Assembly: GCA_009692585.1 (NCBI GenBank)
Contig: SHYX01000019.1
Span: 1 to 64,000, forward strand
Reading direction: 5' to 3'
Origin: Myxococcales bacterium
GTDB lineage: Bacteria > Myxococcota > UBA796 > SXON01
Length of the DNA stretch: 64,000 nucleotides
The stretch's first letter is position 1; each line of letters opens with the position of its first letter. The notes beneath the pieces were generated by a model. It saw only the letters and a program-made list of their open reading frames with translations, had not been told where the DNA came from and did no database searches. Both the position numbers and the translations under genes were made by a program. This document shows positions 59,899-64,000 of the stretch, piece after piece.

Positions 59899-60999
59899 TC
59901 AGTACGTCGCGGGCTGGTGACGGCGCTCGTCGCGCTCGTGGTCGTCATGGTCCCCGTGGTCCCCGTCGCACCCCTGGTGTTCATCCGGTGCGTGCTGACC
60001 GCGGTCACGCTCGACCCTGCCGAAGTCCAGCTCCGCCGCGGTGTAGGGCGCGACCCGGACGAAGCTCCGCTCGACCAGCCGCCCGTCGAGGGTCCGCATT
60101 TCCAGCAACACCTCGCCCAGGGGCAGGAGCAGCGTCAGCGCCTGACGCGGCGCGAGCGTGGCGAGGACGCGGCCATCGGCGAAGACGCGGATCAGGTCAT
60201 CGTCTCGGCTTTGCAGTTGGACCAGGCCGGTGTCGGGCGCGTCGATGACCACACGCGCGCCGCTGAACGGGTGGACACTCACGCGCTCGCGGTCGACGAG
60301 TTGACCCCCGATGCGCTCGGTGCTCACCTCTACGATGCCCACGGGTACGTGCCGGAAGACGGCGCGGCCTCCGGCGGCGATGCGCTGGTCGGCGTGGCCG
60401 ACAGTGACCTCGACGGTGATGGGCAGGGGGTTGTCGACCACGAGATCTCCGAACCGGGGCGCCTCGGCGACGAGCACCGTCTCATCGAAGGGGCGAAGGA
60501 AGACCGACTCCGCTTCGAGGCGCTGGCCCCGGGCGTAGGCGGTCAGCTCCACTGCCCCGACGGGAAGGTTCACGATGCGCGAGGTACCGTTGTTCAACTC
60601 GGCGATCTCCCGACCATCGGCGAAGAACTCCGCGTCGACACCGCTGTCGTTGACGAGACGGACCTTGGCTGAGCGGGGGGCCGTGGCGTCGACGCGGGTC
60701 ACGCGGTGGTCGTAGACCCGCACCTCCTTGGCGAACAGCGAGAAGCTGGTCCCGTACATCCCGTAGCTGGCGCGGACGTCGACGCGCCCTTCCGGTGCCG
60801 AAAAGCGCTCGATCTCCCCGGGTGAGAGGGTCTGGGTGCCGCCGCCCTCGACGCTGACCGTCAACGTCACGCCGGCGCGGTTCTGGACCTCCACGATGCC
60901 TCGATCCCCGCTCCGGCTGTGACGCGAGCGCGCCTCGGCCGGGGTGGAGATGGTCGCGAGGGCGAGCGCGGCGAGAGTGGTGAACAGTGCGGGTTTCAT
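59899..60999 (-). CDS. exported beta-repeat protein with His/Asp-rich tail
   Basis: The 366-residue product starts MKPALFTTLAALALATISTP then AEA, a signal peptide, with a GAGGAG ribosome-binding site just before the ATG. The mature part holds repeated short beta units: NRAGVTLTVSVEGGGTQTLS, VRLVNDSGVDAEFFADGREI, RNGTSRIVNLPVGAVELT-like, and VDNPLPITVEVTVGHADQRI. They resemble DUF4397-type domains. The C-terminal tail (QGCDGDHGDHDDHERDERRH) is His/Asp-rich and could bind metal. Function unknown. Confidence 0.7.
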   Translation of the reverse strand: MKPALFTTLAALALATISTPAEARSRHSRSGDRGIVEVQNRAGVTLTVSVEGGGTQTLSPGEIERFSAPEGRVDVRASYGMYGTSFSLFAKEVRVYDHRVTRVDATAPRSAKVRLVNDSGVDAEFFADGREIAELNNGTSRIVNLPVGAVELTAYARGQRLEAESVFLRPFDETVLVAEAPRFGDLVVDNPLPITVEVTVGHADQRIAAGGRAVFRHVPVGIVEVSTERIGGQLVDRERVSVHPFSGARVVIDAPDTGLVQLQSRDDDLIRVFADGRVLATLAPRQALTLLLPLGEVLLEMRTLDGRLVERSFVRVAPYTAAELDFGRVERDRGQHAPDEHQGCDGDHGDHDDHERDERRHQPATY

Positions 61000-61439
61000 C
61001 TGATGACTCCTCGGTTGATGGGACCGGTTGGTCCACGCTCCAGTGACGCGGCCGCTGGGGCTGACATTCACTGGAGGCGCGGATGTGCGCGCAACGATTT
61101 GTCGTGGACAGGGGGCGACGCCCGGGGGTTGCCGGCGTCGGAAGGTCACCCCTTGGCGCTCAGGGGTGGTCGGGCGACGCGGCCGCGATCCTTCGCGGCG
61201 TCCGGTCGATATTCGCTGAAGGAGGTGTTGCCGTTCCGGTTCGCGCCGCGTCCCCACGGGGGGTGCCGATCTGACAGGGACGGCGCAGATGCCTGTCTGG
61301 CGCAGGCGCGCACGGAGTTCGCCGCAGCCGCCGTCACCTTCCGAGTTCCTCGGTACCAACCGCGCGGCGGCGCCCCGCCCAAGGCCACTTGACGGGTCAA
61401 GCGGGGGTGCGTATCGACGTGAGGTCCCTGTGTGTCCCG
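61000..61439. other. 440-bp divergent intergenic region with an inverted repeat
   Basis: This gap separates the exported beta-repeat gene (leftward) from the HNH gene (rightward) and must contain both promoters. It holds the CTCCAGTGA/TCACTGGAG inverted repeat at 61038-61076. No RNA gene or reading frame could be supported. Confidence 0.5.
61038..61076. promoter_or_regulatory. operator-like inverted repeat
   Basis: The arms CTCCAGTGA (61038-61046) and TCACTGGAG (61068-61076) are perfect nine-base complements separated by 21 bp. The position, 39 bp upstream of the exported-protein start, suits a regulatory site or an mRNA-leader hairpin. Confidence 0.4.
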
Positions 61440-62072
61440 ATGTCCGACGTCTTGCAACTCAACGCTGATTACACCGCGATGAAGGTCATTCGTTGGGAGC
61501 GCGCGGTTGAGCTGACCCTCGCGGAAAAGGTGGTGCTGGTCGACAGTTGGCCGGGCCGGTACGTCCGGTCGGCGTCGTTGGCGATGCCCTGGCCGGCCGT
61601 CGTCGCGTTGCGGCGGTATGCGGTCCTGCGCGGGAAGGTTCGGTTCTCGTCGCGCAGCGTGCAGGCGCGGGACAACTTCACCTGCGCGTACTGCGGCCTG
61701 CGGCCGGTGCAGGCCGACGGGCGTCCCGACCGGGTGCAGCTCACGATGGACCACGTCATCCCGCGGGCGCAGGCGCGGGACGGCAGGGTCTTTTTGCCGT
61801 GGTCGCGAAAGTGGGTGGGCGTCACCTGCTGGGAGAACGCCGCCACTGCCTGCCGGGCCTGCAACTGTCGCAAGGCCGACAAGACGCCGGCGCAGGCGCA
61901 CATGGGCCTGCGCATCTATCCCCGTGTCCCGACGCAAGGCGACGCACTTCGGATGACCATGAGCCGCCTGAGCAGGGTCCCCGAGCCCTGGCTGCCCTGG
62001 CTGCCGGCTTCGGTGGTGCGGGTGGACGAAGCTGTGGCGCTGCCCGACGATTCTTCATTCCGTCGTGCTTGA
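61440..62072 (+). CDS. HNH endonuclease
   Basis: The 210-residue product has an N-terminal domain (MSDVLQLNADYTAMKVIRWE, RAVELTLAEKVVLVDSWPG) and an HNH domain: CAYCG (Cys82, Cys85), LTMDHVIPRA (Asp104, His105), WENAATACRACNCRKADKTP (Asn133, Cys138, Cys141). The four cysteines hold structural zinc; DH and N form the beta-beta-alpha metal site. This N-terminal/HNH layout is seen in many single chromosomal HNH proteins of unknown role. Start ATG 61440. lexA follows 44 bp later in the same direction. Confidence 0.85.
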   Translation: MSDVLQLNADYTAMKVIRWERAVELTLAEKVVLVDSWPGRYVRSASLAMPWPAVVALRRYAVLRGKVRFSSRSVQARDNFTCAYCGLRPVQADGRPDRVQLTMDHVIPRAQARDGRVFLPWSRKWVGVTCWENAATACRACNCRKADKTPAQAHMGLRIYPRVPTQGDALRMTMSRLSRVPEPWLPWLPASVVRVDEAVALPDDSSFRRA

Positions 62073-62110
62073 CACCTGCGCGCCCGTACAGTAGAGCAGG
62101 CGTACAGGAG
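62069..62110 (+). promoter_or_regulatory. lexA promoter region with direct repeat
   Basis: A TTGACA -35 (62069-62074) overlaps the HNH stop; at 17-bp spacing, TAGAGC (62092-62097) is a weak -10. GTACAG occurs twice (62086-62091 and 62102-62107), 16 bp apart, flanking the presumed start and so suited to a LexA operator. The AGGAG ribosome-binding site is at 62106-62110, six bases before ATG. Confidence 0.5.
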
Positions 62111-62116
62111 TGCACC

Positions 62117-62752
62117 ATGGAACCGCTTCCGCCCCGTCAGCGTGAACTGCTCGATTTCGTAGCCGCCTACGCGGATCAGAAGGGGATTCCGCCCACGCTT
62201 CGGGAAATCGGGGAGGCGCTGGGGATCCGGTCCACCAACGGTGTGTCCGACCAGGTCAAGGCCCTGGTCAAGAAGGGGTACCTTGAACGGGTCGGGGACG
62301 CCCGCACCTCCCGCGGCATCCGCCTCAGCCACGAGGCGCGGGGTGGGTTCCGGGACAACTCCACGCTCGCGGTGCCGATCATCGGGCGGGTGGCGGCCGG
62401 CTCGCCGATCCTTGCGGAAGAAAACTACGCGGGCACCCTCCACATGGACGCGACGATGATGCCCCACCAGGCGCCCGTCTTCGCGCTGGTCGTCCACGGG
62501 AATTCGATGATCGAAGATGGCATCCTCGATGGGGACTACGTCTTCGTGCGCAAACAGGCCGACTGTCGCAACGGCGACATCATGGTGGCCATGGTCGATG
62601 GCGAGGCCACCTGCAAGCGTTTCTTCCGCGAGCGCAACCGCATCCGTCTGCAGCCGGCGAACAGCGAGATGGAGCCCATCTATGTGGATTCCTCTCGCGA
62701 GTTGCAGGTGTTGGGCGTGGTGGTGGGGGTCTACCGGCGGGTCAACGCGTAG
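62117..62752 (+). CDS. lexA: LexA repressor
   Basis: The 211-residue SOS repressor has a winged-helix N terminus (PPRQRELLDFVAAYADQKGI, PTLREIGEALGIRSTNGVSD) and an S24 autocleaving C-terminal domain. The cleavage site is RVAAGSP (Ala94-Gly95), the nucleophile is Ser130 in VVHGNSMIEDG, and the general base is Lys167 in EATCKRFF. The loop SDQVKALVKKGYLERVGDAR is as in LexA. Cleaved when RecA is active. A likely operator lies in the direct repeats at 62086-62107; these differ from the E. coli CTG-N10-CAG box. Confidence 0.95.
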   Translation: MEPLPPRQRELLDFVAAYADQKGIPPTLREIGEALGIRSTNGVSDQVKALVKKGYLERVGDARTSRGIRLSHEARGGFRDNSTLAVPIIGRVAAGSPILAEENYAGTLHMDATMMPHQAPVFALVVHGNSMIEDGILDGDYVFVRKQADCRNGDIMVAMVDGEATCKRFFRERNRIRLQPANSEMEPIYVDSSRELQVLGVVVGVYRRVNA

Positions 62753-62789
62753 GCGCGCCAGAATGCCGTACAGCGAGTAGGCTCTGCCC

Positions 62790-64000
62790 GTGGCCCCTGC
62801 TCCCCGCCGTCGTGCCGCCCTCTGGGTGGAAATCGGAGTCAACCTCGCGCTGTTGACCGTGGCCGTTTCGGCCCTCGATGCGGGAGTCTTTTGGCTCGCG
62901 ACACGCTACGTACTCCAGGAGGCCGCCGTCGATCTCGCGGAGAGTGCGGCGATGGTGGTTGCCGCCGAGGTCGACGCGGCGCCGCCCGCGCAGTGGGAGC
63001 TCATCGTCGAGAAGAACCGGGAGAGCGGCCTGCACGGGCTCGCCATCTGGTCGGTGCGGGACGGAGCGGTGGTTGGCGCTGGGGGCGAGATCGACGATCT
63101 GGTGAAACGAACCGTGGCCACCCACGCGGTGTATTCGGAGGTCGACGGCGACTCGGTGCGGGTGGTCGCGCCGGTAGGGAAAGGGCGGCCCAGCGCGGTC
63201 GTCAGCCTGCGCTACCCGTTGGCGCGCGTCGAGCGTCCGGCGTGGGGCGTGGTGATCGGGCACACGCTCTTCGCGTCGCTGGTGATCGGCGTCTTCGGCT
63301 GGGTGCTGTTCCGGCGCAACGTCGTCGATCCCATCCGGCGAATCTCCGATGCGACGATCCGCATCGCCGCGGGTGAGTTCAAGACGCCGGTGCCCGACGA
63401 TGCGCCGAAGGAGCTTGCCGAGTTGGCCGGCGCGCTGTCGGCGATGGGGCAGTCGCTGGCCAGCTACCAGGCGCGGACGGTCGAGCAGCTGGGCTCGCTG
63501 GCGGACGCGAATGTCGAGCTCCGCCGGGCCCAGGACCTCCTGGTGCGGAGTGAAAAACTGGCGGTGGTCGGGCGACTCATCGCCGGGCTGGCACACGAGC
63601 TGGGGAACCCGCTCGCGGCGGTGCGAGGCTACATGGAGTTTCTGGTGGCCACGCCCGCCGCTGACAACGGGGAGATCCTTCGGCGCGCGCAGGTCGAGGT
63701 CGAGCGGATGCACCACCTGCTCCGCAGCCTCCTGGACTACGCCCGCGCCGACGAGTCCGAACCGGGGGCGGTGGCGCTCGACGAGCTCATGGCCGAGGCG
63801 CTCCGGACCGTTCAACACCAGGTCGCCTTCCGAGGGGTAACCGTCCGCGTTTCAGCGGGTCCGGCTCTCAGCGTGGTGGGCGAGGCGGCGAAGCTCCACC
63901 AGGTCCTGGTCAACCTGCTGCTCAACGCGGCCGCGGCGGGCGCGCGCAACGTCTTGTTGTCGGTGGAGCGTGTCGGGACGGCGATCCACCTTGCGGTCGA
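62790..64000 (+). CDS. membrane-bound sensor histidine kinase (3' truncated by window end)
   Basis: From GTG 62790 the frame stays open to the window end, giving at least 403 residues. An N-terminal membrane segment (VEIGVNLALLTVAVSALDAG) precedes an extracytoplasmic sensor region of about 120 residues. A second membrane segment (VIGHTLFASLVIGVFGWVLF) and a HAMP linker (RRNVVDPIRRISDATIRIAA) follow. Then come a dimerisation helix with GLAHELGNPLAAVRGYMEFL (His269, the phosphoacceptor) and an N box (LHQVLVNLLLNAAAAGA). The ATP-lid region lies beyond the window. The signal it senses is unknown. A gene for its response regulator would be expected downstream, outside the window. Confidence 0.88.
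   Translation, partial: MAPAPRRRAALWVEIGVNLALLTVAVSALDAGVFWLATRYVLQEAAVDLAESAAMVVAAEVDAAPPAQWELIVEKNRESGLHGLAIWSVRDGAVVGAGGEIDDLVKRTVATHAVYSEVDGDSVRVVAPVGKGRPSAVVSLRYPLARVERPAWGVVIGHTLFASLVIGVFGWVLFRRNVVDPIRRISDATIRIAAGEFKTPVPDDAPKELAELAGALSAMGQSLASYQARTVEQLGSLADANVELRRAQDLLVRSEKLAVVGRLIAGLAHELGNPLAAVRGYMEFLVATPAADNGEILRRAQVEVERMHHLLRSLLDYARADESEPGAVALDELMAEALRTVQHQVAFRGVTVRVSAGPALSVVGEAAKLHQVLVNLLLNAAAAGARNVLLSVERVGTAIHLAV

Overview
The window is very GC-rich, densely coded DNA that looks like a chromosome of a myxobacterium or a close relative (Myxococcota). The clues are: many secreted lipoproteins with short acidic, Thr/Asp/Gly-rich linkers; two proteins built from the Cys/Asp-rich DCDD...EVCNGxDDDCDG repeat known as the MopE-type putative metal-binding repeat; one protein ending in a Cys/Gly linker, a membrane segment and an Arg cluster, like the MYXO-CTERM sorting signal; a Hanks-type kinase fused to a second domain; and PilZ, CPBP and START-domain proteins. 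All assignments come from reading the translated sequence. No database search was run.

Layout. 0-4.9 kb: a PhnD-like substrate-binding lipoprotein, a 51-bp triplicate repeat, a large MopE-repeat/C-type-lectin lipoprotein and a porin-like protein. 5-9.8 kb: nadC, a metallo-beta-lactamase-fold protein, and two consecutive exported proteins that look like distant relatives of each other. 10-16.7 kb: M20 peptidase, lipoproteins, rluA, a beta-helix lipoprotein and a decayed SGNH-type gene. 16.8-22.5 kb: a Gly-rich protein behind an operator-like repeat, a START-domain protein, a ZIP-like transporter and an IS5-type transposase remnant. 22.5-26.8 kb: mmsA, a CAP-domain lipoprotein, chrA and a LysR regulator.

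26.9-29.0 kb is the most interesting locus. A lipoprotein with two homologous halves, each carrying a C-Y-x(2-3)-C motif, is translationally coupled to a DUF692/MNIO-family (multinuclear non-heme iron oxidase) protein and then to a partner-like protein. This is the organisation expected of a ribosomally made, Cys-modified peptide system, here with a precursor that is probably a lipid-anchored protein.

29-41.9 kb holds lipoproteins, an ATP-grasp enzyme, an unusual kinase fusion, PilZ, birA, an SDR epimerase, a methyltransferase, a CPBP protease and a bcp peroxiredoxin operon. 41.9-43.9 kb carries a protein with two Sm/Hfq-like segments next to an RdgC-like protein that appears split into two overlapping cistrons, followed by tRNA-Arg(CCG).

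44-56.8 kb contains manA, a 1340-residue DUF3857/transglutaminase/repeat protein, a MYXO-CTERM-like secreted protein, ugd, a SPOUT tRNA methyltransferase, a manC-type guanylyltransferase and a family 9 glycosyltransferase. manA, ugd, manC and the glycosyltransferase could together supply GDP-mannose and UDP-glucuronate for surface polysaccharide. 56.8-64 kb has a long U32 protein, aroQ, a His/Asp-tailed exported protein, an HNH endonuclease, lexA, and a sensor histidine kinase cut off by the window end.
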